From Methylophaga sp. (GTDB lineage: Bacteria > Pseudomonadota > Gammaproteobacteria > Nitrosococcales > Methylophagaceae): a DNA stretch of 64,000 nucleotides. Below the pieces are notes generated by a model, which was given only the letters and a program-made list of their open reading frames with translations, did no database searches and was not told where the DNA came from. This document shows positions 25,458 through 33,861 of the stretch, piece after piece (positions within the stretch are counted from its first letter, which is position 1; the number at the start of each line of letters is the position of its first letter). The DNA lies in assembly GCA_020831825.1 (NCBI GenBank), contig JAFIFW010000005.1, positions 248,001-312,000 of the forward strand, read 5' to 3'. The translations under genes and the position numbers were made by a program.

Positions 25458-25837
25458 GAATATATCTCATCCGGATCTTTGAGTACCGGTTCAGTTGTTT
25501 GCCACTGCCCATCCTGTAACTGTTGAAAAAAGCAGTGATGTCGACCGGTATGGCAGGCAATTCCGCCTTTTTGTTCCACCAGTAACAAAATGGCATCCTG
25601 ATCGCAGTCAATACGAATGGATTTGATGATCTGCTGATGTCCCGACTGTTCGCCTTTGTGCCACAGTTGCTGTCTGGATCGTGACCAGTAAACTGCGTGA
25701 CCGGTTTCGGCAGTCAGTCTTAATGATTCACGGTTCATCCAGGCAAGTGTAAGTACTTGCTTACTGGAATACTCCTGTGTAATCACTGGGCACAATCCAT
25801 CATTGTTCCAGCTCACCTGGTCCAGCCAGTCACTCAC
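25454..25837 (-). CDS. hisI: Phosphoribosyl-AMP cyclohydrolase
   Basis: A 127-residue enzyme opening the purine ring of PR-AMP (step 3 of histidine synthesis). Signature segments are [48 protein letters not shown] and [10 protein letters not shown], the last holding the zinc-binding Cys/His ligands. At this length it is the single-function form. Both ends overlap neighbours by four bases (hisF upstream, hisE downstream), so the whole set is tightly coupled. Confidence 0.96.
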   Translation of the reverse strand: MSDWLDQVSWNNDGLCPVITQEYSSKQVLTLAWMNRESLRLTAETGHAVYWSRSRQQLWHKGEQSGHQQIIKSIRIDCDQDAILLLVEQKGGIACHTGRHHCFFQQLQDGQWQTTEPVLKDPDEIYS

Positions 25838-26607
25838 AGTCGAACCTCAACACCTTGTTCTGCCATTTGTTGTTTGGCCTCTTCAACGGTGTGTTCACCA
25901 AAATGAAAAATGCTTGCGGCTAGCACAGCATCGGCATGACCCAGTTTGATGCCGTCGGTTAAATCCTGCAACTTGCCGACGCCACCGGAAGCAATGACTG
26001 GTACAGATACAGCATTACTTACCGCTCGGGTCAGTTCAAGATCAAATCCGGATTTGGTGCCGTCACGGTCCATGCTGGTCAGCAGGATTTCACCCGCGCC
26101 CAGCTCAACCATTTTTTGGGCCCACTGCACCGCATCAATCCCGGTGGCTTGACGTCCACCATGGGTAAAAATCTCCCAGCGATTGGCTTCACCCGCCTTT
26201 GAGACTTTCTTGGCATCAATTGCGACAACAATGCACTGTGAACCAAACTTTTCTGCTGCTTCTCTGACAAAATCAGGGTTTTTGACTGCGGCAGAATTGA
26301 TGCCCACTTTGTCGGCCCCAGCATTGAGCATCCGGCGAATATCGGCAACCGTTCGGATGCCGCCGCCGACGGTCAGCGGGATAAAAACCTGACTGGCGAC
26401 AGCGCGAACAACCTCTTCCATAGTTTCGCGCTCATGATGTGTAGCAGTAATGTCCAAAAAGGTCAGTTCGTCGGCGCCCTGTTGATCGTAACGTCTGGCA
26501 ATTTCGACCGGATCGCCGGCATCCCGAATGTCGACAAACTGTACGCCCTTGACCACACGGCCAGCGTCAACATCAAGGCAAGGGATAATGCGTTTTGCCA
26601 GTGCCAT
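25834..26607 (-). CDS. hisF: Imidazole glycerol phosphate synthase, cyclase subunit
   Basis: A 257-residue TIM barrel that, with HisH, makes imidazole-glycerol phosphate and AICAR. Catalytic aspartates sit in [18 protein letters not shown] (Asp11-type) and VVAIDAKK (Asp130-type). Phosphate-binding loops are [23 protein letters not shown] and [11 protein letters not shown]. It begins one base after the hisA stop and overlaps hisI by four bases. Length and motifs are normal. Confidence 0.97.
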   Translation of the reverse strand: MALAKRIIPCLDVDAGRVVKGVQFVDIRDAGDPVEIARRYDQQGADELTFLDITATHHERETMEEVVRAVASQVFIPLTVGGGIRTVADIRRMLNAGADKVGINSAAVKNPDFVREAAEKFGSQCIVVAIDAKKVSKAGEANRWEIFTHGGRQATGIDAVQWAQKMVELGAGEILLTSMDRDGTKSGFDLELTRAVSNAVSVPVIASGGVGKLQDLTDGIKLGHADAVLAASIFHFGEHTVEEAKQQMAEQGVEVRL

Positions 26608-26608
26608 A

Positions 26609-27358
26609 TCAGAATTGCAGTGGTGGGTTCAGTCGATCAGCAAGTGCCTGACCTTCTGCCAGATCAATGCTGCCTTCGTAAATGGCACGACCAACAATGG
26701 CTCCCATTACGCCTTCGGATTCGTAGTGACACAGGGCTTTGATATCGTCATAGCTACTGACGCCACCAGAAGCGATGACGGGAATGTTAATAGCGCGAGC
26801 CAAATCCCGCGTTGATTCGAGGTTGACCCCTTGCATCATGCCGTCTCGACTGATGTCCGTGTAAATGATGGCCTCAACACCGTCTTGCTCGAATTGCTGA
26901 GCAATATCAATCACGTCATGGTTAGAAAGTTTTGACCAACCATCAATGGCGACTTTGCCATCTTTGGCATCAAGACCGATGATGATGTGGCCCGGAAACT
27001 CTGCGCAAACATCGCCGACAAAATGTGGCGCGTTGATCGCTTTAGTACCGATGATCACATAACGAACACCCGCATGAAGGTAGGTTTGAATGGTATCTTC
27101 ATCACGAATGCCGCCACCAACCTGAACATCAAGATCAGGAAATGCCTCACAGATATTGTGTATGACATCAGCATTGACCGGGCTGCCTGCAAAAGCCCCA
27201 TCCAAATCAACGATATGTAATCGCTTGGCACCCGCCTCTACCCATCGGGCCGCCATGGCGACCGGATCTTCCGAAAACACTGTGTTGTCTTCCATGCGTC
27301 CCTGACGCAAACGAACGCAGTGACCTTCTTTGAGATCAATGGCAGGGATTAATAACAT
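26609..27358 (-). CDS. hisA: ProFAR isomerase (HisA)
   Basis: A 249-residue TIM barrel catalysing the Amadori rearrangement in histidine synthesis. It shows [18 protein letters not shown] (catalytic Asp8-type), [43 protein letters not shown] (catalytic Asp, HisA-type) and [16 protein letters not shown]. The RDGM and GHCVRL segments separate it from the paralogue HisF beside it. A gap of 27 bases separates it from hisH. Confidence 0.97.
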   Translation of the reverse strand: MLLIPAIDLKEGHCVRLRQGRMEDNTVFSEDPVAMAARWVEAGAKRLHIVDLDGAFAGSPVNADVIHNICEAFPDLDVQVGGGIRDEDTIQTYLHAGVRYVIIGTKAINAPHFVGDVCAEFPGHIIIGLDAKDGKVAIDGWSKLSNHDVIDIAQQFEQDGVEAIIYTDISRDGMMQGVNLESTRDLARAINIPVIASGGVSSYDDIKALCHYESEGVMGAIVGRAIYEGSIDLAEGQALADRLNPPLQF

Positions 27359-27385
27359 AACGTGTTCTCCAATCTGTTATCGGTT

Positions 27386-28015
27386 TCAGGACAGTCCGTC
27401 CCAGTCAAGGAAGTTTTTCAGTAATTGCAAACCGGCATGCTGACTTTTTTCAGGATGAAATTGCACTGCAAAAACATTATCGCGAGTCACCGCTGAAGCG
27501 AACTTCAATGAGTAGTCGCTGACGCCGGCAATGCTCTGCTCGGTTTGTGGATCAACATAGTAACTGTGTACGAAATAAAAGCGGCTGTCGTCGCTTATGT
27601 TATGCCAGAGCGGATGCAGGCGCTGGCTGACCTGATTCCAGCCCATGTGTGGGACTTTAAGCCCCTGAGCTGCTGCCTGATCAAAATAACGCACATTGCC
27701 GGGAATGATGCCAAGCCCCTCGGTGCCGGAATTTTCCTCACTGTGACTCATCAGTGCTTGCATGCCAAGGCATATGCCTAGAAAGGGTTTGCTGGCTGCA
27801 GCGGTTCTGACAATATCGTCCAGACCGGTTTGCTGCAGTGTGCTCATGCAGTCGCGAATGGCGCCAACACCAGGAAAGACGATATGTGAGGCATTGCTGA
27901 TCGCTTTTGCATCTGCAGTCACGATAATTTCGTGCTCGCTGGCAACGGCTTCCAGGGCCTTGGAAACAGAGCGAAGATTGCCCATGCCGTAATCAATAAC
28001 TGCAACGCGATGCAT
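27386..28015 (-). CDS. hisH: Imidazole glycerol phosphate synthase, glutaminase subunit
   Basis: A 209-residue class I glutamine amidotransferase that feeds ammonia to HisF. The triad is visible: nucleophile Cys in FLGICLGMQALM, His and Glu in VQFHPEKSQHAG; FVHSYYV is the usual HisH segment. The start is taken at ATG (MHRVAVIDYGMGN). A TTG three codons upstream is open but lies outside the conserved start. The ribosome site is weak, so coupling to the upstream hisB is likely. Confidence 0.96.
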   Translation of the reverse strand: MHRVAVIDYGMGNLRSVSKALEAVASEHEIIVTADAKAISNASHIVFPGVGAIRDCMSTLQQTGLDDIVRTAAASKPFLGICLGMQALMSHSEENSGTEGLGIIPGNVRYFDQAAAQGLKVPHMGWNQVSQRLHPLWHNISDDSRFYFVHSYYVDPQTEQSIAGVSDYSLKFASAVTRDNVFAVQFHPEKSQHAGLQLLKNFLDWDGLS

Positions 28016-28056
28016 AGCTGACAAAAACCTGAATGTAATAAGCGGGATTTAGCCGA

Positions 28057-28650
28057 TTATAAAGCACCCTTGGTGGATGGCAATTGTTCCAGCGCACGCT
28101 GATCCAATGCGACCGCCATTCTCAGGGCTCGGCCAAAGGCTTTGAAGATGGTTTCGGCAATGTGATGGGCATTACGGCCTTTCAGATTATCAATGTGCAG
28201 TGTCATCGCTGCATGATTGACCAGCCCTTGAAAGAACTCGTAAAACAGGTCGACATCAAAATCACCGATCTTGTCACGGTTGAATGTGACATCAAACTCC
28301 AGTCCTGGTCGGCCAGACAAATCCAGCGCCACTCTGGACAAGGCTTCGTCAAGCGGCACATAAGCATGGCCGTAGCGAACCACGCCTTTTTTGTCGCCCA
28401 GCGCCTGTTTGAGAGCTTGGCCGATGGTGATGCCAATATCTTCAACAGTGTGGTGAGCGTCGATGTGCAGATCGCCGTTGGCCTTGATTTCAAGATCAAA
28501 CAGGCCATGACGAGCGATTTGTTCGAGCATGTGATCGAGAAACGCAACGCCGGTTTGCGAGGAGAAACGGCCACTGCCATCAAGGTTGATGGAAACTTCG
28601 ATTTGGGTTTCCAGCGTATTACGCGCAATGGTCGCGCTGCGAGCGTTCAT
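28057..28650 (-). CDS. hisB: Imidazoleglycerol-phosphate dehydratase
   Basis: A 197-residue single-function enzyme (no phosphatase domain, unlike E. coli HisB). It carries the manganese-binding histidine pairs and glutamates: [51 protein letters not shown] and [20 protein letters not shown]. The start at [10 protein letters not shown] is set by AGGAAATATC directly upstream; the open frame continues 55 codons further but that part is unconserved. It is the first gene of hisBHAFIE-hinT-tatABC. hisG, hisD and hisC are not in the window. Confidence 0.96.
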   Translation of the reverse strand: MNARSATIARNTLETQIEVSINLDGSGRFSSQTGVAFLDHMLEQIARHGLFDLEIKANGDLHIDAHHTVEDIGITIGQALKQALGDKKGVVRYGHAYVPLDEALSRVALDLSGRPGLEFDVTFNRDKIGDFDVDLFYEFFQGLVNHAAMTLHIDNLKGRNAHHIAETIFKAFGRALRMAVALDQRALEQLPSTKGAL

Positions 28651-28749
28651 GATATTTCCTGATGTATAACCAACAAAAACAAATAATAACTGTTTCAGAC
28701 CGTGGTTTGAAGCGTTATTATAAATTGAACTTTTTAGCCAGGAATGCCC

Positions 28750-29499
28750 ATGACACATGCTAATAATGTCGCGCCACTGTTCAGGGACATAGCCAAAGTT
28801 GAACATGAGCATCATTTGGCCTGTCAGTCTTGCGCCTTGTATAGACTATGTCTGCCATTGGGACTGCATAGCGATGATCTGGCGCGGCTCGACAAGATTA
28901 TCAAGCGTAGCCAGAGCCTCAGTCGTAACCAGAGCCTGTTTAACTACCTGGCCCCGTTCAAGTCGATTTATGTAGTGAGAAGTGGCGCTTTTAAAACCAC
29001 CATTTCAGCCAGCAACGGCCGTGAACAAGTGACCGGTTTTTATTTTCCGGGTGAATTTATCGGCATGGATGCGATCCATTCTCAGAATTATCAGTCAACG
29101 GCTAAAGCACTGGAAACCAGTAGTGTCTGTGAACTGCCATTTGAACGTTTGCAGGAATTTGGTGCAGCCATGCCGCAATTGCAGATGCAAATGATGTCAC
29201 GGCTGAGTAAGGAATTATCCAGTGACAAGAGTCTGATGGTCTTACTTGGCAAGAAAACCGCCGAGGAAAAAATGGCGACTTTTCTGGTGTCTTTATCACG
29301 ACGATTTCAGGATCGCGGATTTTCTGCCACAGAATTTCAATTGAGTATGTCGCGAAGTGATATTGCTAATCATCTGGGGTTAGCGGTTGAAACAGTCAGC
29401 CGTTTACTTGGCCGTCTACAGGATGGTCAGCTCGTTCACTTTGAAGGCAAAAGTGTCACCATTGAGGATCTCGAAGCATTACAAAAACTGTGTGGCTGA
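28750..29499 (+). CDS. fnr: FNR-type oxygen-sensing transcription regulator
   Basis: A 249-residue CRP/FNR-family regulator with the full iron-sulfur set of FNR: Cys25, Cys28 and Cys34 in [11 protein letters not shown] and Cys127 in TSSVCELPF. These hold a [4Fe-4S] cluster that is lost in oxygen. The cNMP-like barrel follows ([25 protein letters not shown]), then a long dimer helix, then the HTH ([23 protein letters not shown]). Its E-T-V-S-R recognition residues fit a TTGAT half-site. Start at MTHANN is preferred because AGGA lies at correct distance; an ATG two codons earlier has none. A match to its own binding site lies 18 bases after its stop, before ompW. Confidence 0.95.
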   Translation: MTHANNVAPLFRDIAKVEHEHHLACQSCALYRLCLPLGLHSDDLARLDKIIKRSQSLSRNQSLFNYLAPFKSIYVVRSGAFKTTISASNGREQVTGFYFPGEFIGMDAIHSQNYQSTAKALETSSVCELPFERLQEFGAAMPQLQMQMMSRLSKELSSDKSLMVLLGKKTAEEKMATFLVSLSRRFQDRGFSATEFQLSMSRSDIANHLGLAVETVSRLLGRLQDGQLVHFEGKSVTIEDLEALQKLCG

Positions 29500-29517
29500 A
29501 GACTGACAGCAGGGTTC

Positions 29518-29531
29518 TTGACCTGGATCAA
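29518..29531 (+). promoter_or_regulatory. FNR box upstream of ompW
   Basis: TTGAC-CTGG-ATCAA matches the FNR consensus TTGAT-N4-ATCAA at nine of ten defined bases with exact spacing. It is centred at 29524.5, about 77 bases before the ompW ATG. A TATAAC element (29575-29580) would put the start near 29587, with the box at about -62, a class I activator position. E. coli ompW is known to be FNR-activated, which supports the reading. Confidence 0.7.
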
Positions 29532-29601
29532 TGTAAACTTTCTGCAGCTCGGTAACACTGTATCCCAATTGTTATATAACGATGGAACGGAGAAGCTCGA
29601 A

Positions 29602-30300
29602 ATGAAAAAATCCCTTATTGCTGCCGGTATATTAACCTTTACTGGCCTTTCTGCGGTTACAACCCCAGTGCTTGCCTATCAGGCCGGTGACTGGTTGGTG
29701 CGTGGTCGTATCATTAATGTCAATCCCAATGACAGCAGTGGCAGCTTGTCCACGGAAGCGTTTGGCAACCTCGGCAAAGGCGTTGGCGTTGATTCTGACA
29801 CAGTACCCGAATTGGATATCACCTATATGATCACTCCAAACTGGGGCGTTGAGTTAATTCTTGGCACTTCAAAACATACCGTCCGTGGCAGCAAGGCTGT
29901 GGGTGGTGTTCTGGGAGGTCTGCCGGGCTCTAAGAATGTAATTGATACCCGAGTGTTACCGCCCACATTGACCCTGCAATACCATTTTCGCCCTGGCGCC
30001 ACCGTTCGCCCTTATGTCGGCGCAGGTGTCAACTACACACATTTTTATAATGAAAAAGTGCCCAAAAGCTCAGCCATCTATCAGCCAGGTGCAAAAGTCA
30101 GTCTGAGTAGCTCCTGGGGCTGGGCAGCGCAAGCGGGTGTGGATGTGGCTATCAATCAGGACTGGTTCATTAACTTTGACGTCAAATACCTGGATATCGA
30201 TACCACTGCCCGCTTCAAAAATACCGCGGTTGGCAGAGCAAAAATCAATGCAGATATTAACCCGTTTGTCTGGGGCGTAGGTATTGGCCGCCGCTTCTAG
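29602..30300 (+). CDS. ompW: OmpW-family outer-membrane porin
   Basis: A 232-residue eight-stranded beta-barrel protein. The signal peptide runs KKSLIAAGILTFTGLSAV to a cut near LAYQAGD. The mature start (YQAGDWLVRGRIINVNPNDSSG) and later PELDITYMITPNWGVELIL, PTLTLQYHFRPGATVRPYVGAGVNYTHFYNE, GWAAQAGVDVAINQDWFINFDVKYLDI and the terminal WGVGIGRRF are family hallmarks, including the closing aromatic Phe for BAM assembly. OmpW proteins form narrow hydrophobic channels and respond to oxygen and carbon source. The ATG before MKKS is used (GGAGAAG site); the frame extends upstream without a signal peptide. A terminator follows. Confidence 0.94.
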   Translation: MKKSLIAAGILTFTGLSAVTTPVLAYQAGDWLVRGRIINVNPNDSSGSLSTEAFGNLGKGVGVDSDTVPELDITYMITPNWGVELILGTSKHTVRGSKAVGGVLGGLPGSKNVIDTRVLPPTLTLQYHFRPGATVRPYVGAGVNYTHFYNEKVPKSSAIYQPGAKVSLSSSWGWAAQAGVDVAINQDWFINFDVKYLDIDTTARFKNTAVGRAKINADINPFVWGVGIGRRF

Positions 30301-30333
30301 TTTACTTTCGGAGTCGTCTCGCAACTCCTTCTG

Positions 30334-30358
30334 GCCCTCTTCGGAGGGCTTTTTTTTG
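30334..30358 (+). terminator. Intrinsic terminator after ompW
   Basis: The stem GCCCTC-ttcg-GAGGGC is perfect, with a stable TTCG loop, and is followed directly by a run of eight T. It lies 33 bases after the ompW stop and just before the end of the convergent murJ gene. There is no T run on the minus strand, so it acts on ompW only. Confidence 0.92.
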
Positions 30359-30359
30359 T

Positions 30360-31916
30360 TTAGAAATCACTCTGTCTGGGTCTAATGAGGCTTTTCACTC
30401 GAATACCCAGTAAGTGCAAAAGCACAAAATAACTGATGGCCGATGCTGCGATCAAGCCCATCAGCACTTGAAAGCGGAGTCTGCCAGACCAGTCATACCA
30501 GTCACCAATTTGCGGTGTCAGCCAGATCAGTACGGCAATCATGCCTGTGGTGGCAACGACCAGTTTGACAGTGAATTTTAACCAGCCCGCAGCCGGTCGA
30601 TAGACATTGCGTTTACGCAGGACGAAATACAATAGTCCGGCGTTGAGCATGGCAGATAATGCGGTTGCAAGCGCCAGTCCGACATGTGCCAGATAGATCA
30701 TCAAAATGATATTCAGTACCATATTTACAGCCATCGCAATGATGCCGATTTTCACAGGTGTTTTAGTGTCTTGCCTCGCAAAAAAACCCGGAGCCAGTAC
30801 TTTAATCAAAATAAACGGCAGTAGTCCAAGTCCATAGGCCATCAGGCTCAGCGAGGCTTGGTGAGCATCGTAACGAGTAAACTCCCCATACTGAAACAGC
30901 GTCACCAGCAACGGTTCTGCCAACAGAATCAGCCCTATCGCCGCCGGCACACCGATCAATAATACCCAGCGCAAAGCCCAGTCGATGGTATCTGAGAAGC
31001 TTTGTGCGGAATCACTGGCATGCTGGCGAGACAGGCTTGGTAAGATAACGGTGGCCAAAGCAATACCAAACACCCCAAGAGGGAATTCGACCAGGCGATC
31101 AGAGTAATACAGCCACGAGATGCTGCCGGTGACCAAAAACGATGCCAGAATAGTATCCAGCAGTAAATTAATCTGGGCTACGGACACTCCAAACATGCCC
31201 GGCAGCATCAAGCGAAGAATTTTTTGCACGCCTTCGTGTTTCCACCCCCATCGAGGCTTCGGGCGAATGTGAATCTTTAACAAAAATGGCAACTGAAACA
31301 ACAGTTGCACAATACCGCCGACAAAGACGCCCCAGGCCAGTGCCTTTACTGGCTCATCAAGCATGGGTGCCAGCCAGATAGCTGCGACGATCAAGGATAT
31401 ATTCAAAAATACCGGCGTAAACGCGGGCACGGCAAACTTGCCAAAAGCATTCAAAATGGAGCCTGATAAGGCCGTCAGCGAAATGAACAACAGATAAGGG
31501 AAGGTGATGGCCAACATCTGACTGGCCAGATCAAGCTTCTCCGGTTCGTTGATAAACCCCGGTGCGAACAACATGATTAACAAAGGCGATGCCAGCACAC
31601 CAATCAAAGTGATCACAAATAAAATGGTGAACAAGGTGCCGCTGGTATGGTGAATCAGCTCGCGCAGATCCCGATCACCTCGCTGGCGGTATTCAGCCAG
31701 AACCGGCACAAAAGCCTGTGAAAATGCCCCTTCAGCAAACAGCCTTCGCAGAAAGTTCGGAATTTTGAAAGCAACAAAAAATACGTCTGCTCCCATACCG
31801 GCACCAAACATTCGGGCAATGACAACGTCGCGTAAAAAGCCGAGAATACGAGATAAAAAGGTCATACAGCTGACGATGGCGGTCGAGCGGAATAATCTTT
31901 CAGCCATTTCGCGCAT
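30360..31916 (-). CDS. murJ: Lipid II flippase MurJ
   Basis: A 518-residue MOP-superfamily transporter with about 14 membrane helices, flipping lipid II to the periplasmic side for peptidoglycan synthesis. N-terminal signature: TFLSRILGFLRDVVIARMFGAGMGADVFFVAFKIPNFLRRLFAEGAFSQAFVPVLAEY. Also LPGMFGVSVAQINLLLDT and GVFGIALATVILPSLSRQ. Length fits the E. coli protein (511). The first codons are uncertain: the ATG ending at 31916 is used, but MAERLF at 31907 or a GTG at 31919 are possible, since none has a clear ribosome site. It is divergent from the Sco gene with about 30 bases between. Confidence 0.95.
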   Translation of the reverse strand: MREMAERLFRSTAIVSCMTFLSRILGFLRDVVIARMFGAGMGADVFFVAFKIPNFLRRLFAEGAFSQAFVPVLAEYRQRGDRDLRELIHHTSGTLFTILFVITLIGVLASPLLIMLFAPGFINEPEKLDLASQMLAITFPYLLFISLTALSGSILNAFGKFAVPAFTPVFLNISLIVAAIWLAPMLDEPVKALAWGVFVGGIVQLLFQLPFLLKIHIRPKPRWGWKHEGVQKILRLMLPGMFGVSVAQINLLLDTILASFLVTGSISWLYYSDRLVEFPLGVFGIALATVILPSLSRQHASDSAQSFSDTIDWALRWVLLIGVPAAIGLILLAEPLLVTLFQYGEFTRYDAHQASLSLMAYGLGLLPFILIKVLAPGFFARQDTKTPVKIGIIAMAVNMVLNIILMIYLAHVGLALATALSAMLNAGLLYFVLRKRNVYRPAAGWLKFTVKLVVATTGMIAVLIWLTPQIGDWYDWSGRLRFQVLMGLIAASAISYFVLLHLLGIRVKSLIRPRQSDF

Positions 31917-31948
31917 CACTGTATTGCTGGCATCTTGCCAATTTATCC

Positions 31949-32584
31949 ATGAATAGGCCCATGCAAGGTTTGATCAAAAACATCAATTCTAAGCGTTTTC
32001 TGCTGATATATCTGCTCATTGTAGCGGTCCTGCTGGGCTTTATGATGCAAGCGCAGCAACCGCCTGTGGATCATCGAATCCTCCCCGAACAGCTTAAACC
32101 TTATTTGTTGTCTCCACCTGCCGAGCTGCCGTCAATGCTGCTGCGCCGTGATGATGGCTATGCTCTGACAGCTGATTGGTTCAATGGCAAGTGGAGTTTT
32201 GTCTATTTTACGCATCATCAGTGTGCCCCGGATTGTCTTGTTGTATTCAGTGTGCTGGAGAACCTTGCTGCCAGAATTGCCGATCGGGATGTTCAGATAT
32301 TACTGGTGCGAATACACGATCTGGAGCGGCCGCTCTTGTTGTCAGAGCGTCTTTCTCAAAGCAGCACAGAAGCGATTATCGATCCGGTGTTGTTGGCCTC
32401 GCTTGGTAAAATCTTCGATTTCTGGTTTTATGAGGATGCCACTGGTCAGCTTCATCAGCATCACAGCCTGTATCTGGTTGATCCAAAGGGTCGGGTATAC
32501 GCCCGAATGAACCCACCCTACACCTCCCTTGCTCTGCATCGCTTGTTCAATGAGGTGCGTCGTTTTTATGCTGTGTCTGAGTGA
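31949..32584 (+). CDS. Sco1/SenC-family copper chaperone-like protein
   Basis: A 211-residue membrane-anchored thioredoxin-fold protein: one N-terminal helix (RFLLIYLLIVAVLLGFMM), then a periplasmic domain. The copper/thiol motif CAPDC (CxxxC) sits in SFVYFTHHQCAPDCLVV near residue 93, and a candidate third ligand His lies in the QLHQHHSLYLVDPKG segment, as in Sco proteins. The family delivers copper to the CuA site of cytochrome oxidase or reduces its cysteines. No oxidase genes are adjacent. The sequence is divergent from classic Sco1 (shorter loops), so a more general thiol or copper role is possible. Confidence 0.8.
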   Translation: MNRPMQGLIKNINSKRFLLIYLLIVAVLLGFMMQAQQPPVDHRILPEQLKPYLLSPPAELPSMLLRRDDGYALTADWFNGKWSFVYFTHHQCAPDCLVVFSVLENLAARIADRDVQILLVRIHDLERPLLLSERLSQSSTEAIIDPVLLASLGKIFDFWFYEDATGQLHQHHSLYLVDPKGRVYARMNPPYTSLALHRLFNEVRRFYAVSE

Positions 32585-32631
32585 TATTTCAAGCATAAGT
32601 TTTGTTGCTCTCATCCAGACAAACAAAGCAA

Positions 32632-33537
32632 CTATGAAAGATCAACGGATCCAAGTATTTCTGTTAAGCGATCCAGTGTTCGGGTTCTTCTAAAGCTTGG
32701 CCGCCAGACCAGACCGATTTCACGTTCACTTTGTGCGGAGTTGCTCTTTAGTGCTTTTAGACAAATATCGGCATGCTTGACCATGTCTGAGTTAATTGCC
32801 ATTTCCGGGATGAGTGTAATGCCCATACCACTGGCCACCATTTCTATCAGTGTGTAGAGACTGGTCGCCTGAACACTGCGTCGCTGTGCTGACAAGGGAA
32901 GTTCGCAGGCGCTCAAAGCGTGGTCTCGGAGACAGTGCCCTTCAGCCAGTAGCAATAACTCCTTAACCGGGAGTTCTTCGGCTCTTATCTGCTGCTGTTT
33001 GCATAGACGATGGTCCTTAGGTAAGGCAATCCAGAAGCGCTCACTGAAAATTTTCCGCTGATTCAAACCTCGGGTGTTAAATGGAAATGCCAGAATCACG
33101 ACATCAACATTGCCGGCTTCAAGTTGATCTAACAAGCGCTCTGATTGATCTTCAACCAGGATCAGTTCCAGATCCGGCAGTTCCCGCCGAATCACTGGCA
33201 AGGTTTTTGGTAACAAAAAAGGACTGATGGTTGGAATTAAGCCGATCCTTATGCGTCCGGACATTGGGTTTTTTTCAGCTTGAGCCAGATCGACAAGGTC
33301 TTCGCTCAAGGAGAGGATCTGCTGTGCTCTGGCGGCGATTTCCTCACCTATCGGGGTAGTTAATACCTTGCGATTGGTTCTCTCCAGCAAGCTCACCTCA
33401 AGCAGGTCTTCAAGATCCTGAATACCGGCGCTAAGTGTCGATTGAGTGACATGACATCGCTCAGCTGCCCTGCCGAAATGCTTTTCATCTATTACCGCAG
33501 TCAAGTAATGCAATTGGCGAAGTGTCGGCAGCTTCAT
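32632..33537 (-). CDS. oxyR: Peroxide-sensing LysR-type regulator OxyR
   Basis: A 301-residue LysR regulator. The HTH is at residues 4-60 (LRQLHYLTAVIDEKHFGRAAERCHVTQSTLSAGI); the effector domain carries the OxyR redox pair Cys202 and Cys211 in GHCLRDHALSAC, equal to C199/C208 of E. coli. Peroxide forms a disulfide between them and turns on the regulon. The 9-residue spacing and the LRDHALSAC context are specific for OxyR rather than other LysR proteins. It is divergent from rubredoxin with 154 bases between, a typical place for an autoregulatory LysR operator. Confidence 0.93.
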   Translation of the reverse strand: MKLPTLRQLHYLTAVIDEKHFGRAAERCHVTQSTLSAGIQDLEDLLEVSLLERTNRKVLTTPIGEEIAARAQQILSLSEDLVDLAQAEKNPMSGRIRIGLIPTISPFLLPKTLPVIRRELPDLELILVEDQSERLLDQLEAGNVDVVILAFPFNTRGLNQRKIFSERFWIALPKDHRLCKQQQIRAEELPVKELLLLAEGHCLRDHALSACELPLSAQRRSVQATSLYTLIEMVASGMGITLIPEMAINSDMVKHADICLKALKSNSAQSEREIGLVWRPSFRRTRTLDRLTEILGSVDLS

Positions 33538-33610
33538 GAGCGAGAAACCCTATCAAAAAAAGGATAATAATCTGATTAGACATACAGTACCACAGAAACT
33601 AAACTGTTAA

Positions 33611-33639
33611 TCTGACCTAGATAACTGACATCCTATAAT
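33611..33639 (+). promoter_or_regulatory. Likely promoter of the rubredoxin operon
   Basis: A perfect -10 element TATAAT (33634-33639) lies 52 bases before the rubredoxin ATG. The spacing to the weak -35 TCTGAC (33611-33616) is 17 bases. The poor -35 is what an activator-dependent promoter would show, which fits the facing oxyR gene. An OxyR operator could not be confirmed by eye. Confidence 0.45.
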
Positions 33640-33691
33640 GCTCTATGCCAGATAGTTGCATGTAGAGCGATTAGCTATTGGAGAAATAATA

Positions 33692-33856
33692 ATGAAGCAG
33701 TGGCAGTGTATTGTATGTGGCTTTATCTATGATGAAGCAAAAGGCCTTCCTGAAGAAGGCATTGCTCCGGGCACTCGTTGGGAAGATATTCCAGATGATT
33801 GGGTCTGCCCAGAGTGTGGTGTCGGTAAAGATGACTTTGAAATGATGGAACTCTGA
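33692..33856 (+). CDS. rubA: Rubredoxin
   Basis: A 54-residue one-iron electron carrier. Four ligand cysteines are in the standard pair arrangement: Cys6/Cys9 in [13 protein letters not shown] and Cys39/Cys42 in [15 protein letters not shown]. The start at MKQWQC is preceded by GGAGAAATAAT; a longer frame from a non-conserved ATG at 33656 is unlikely. It passes electrons from the reductase encoded five bases downstream. It faces oxyR, suggesting use in oxidative stress or as a donor to an oxygenase; no alkB-type gene is in the window. Confidence 0.97.
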   Translation: MKQWQCIVCGFIYDEAKGLPEEGIAPGTRWEDIPDDWVCPECGVGKDDFEMMEL

Positions 33857-33861
33857 CTTCT

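Noticed and set aside
33605..33660. An OxyR operator in the oxyR-rubredoxin gap
   Set aside because: Several GATA and CTAT half-sites are present but none fits the ATAG-N7-CTAT spacing over a full site; left as a suggestion only.
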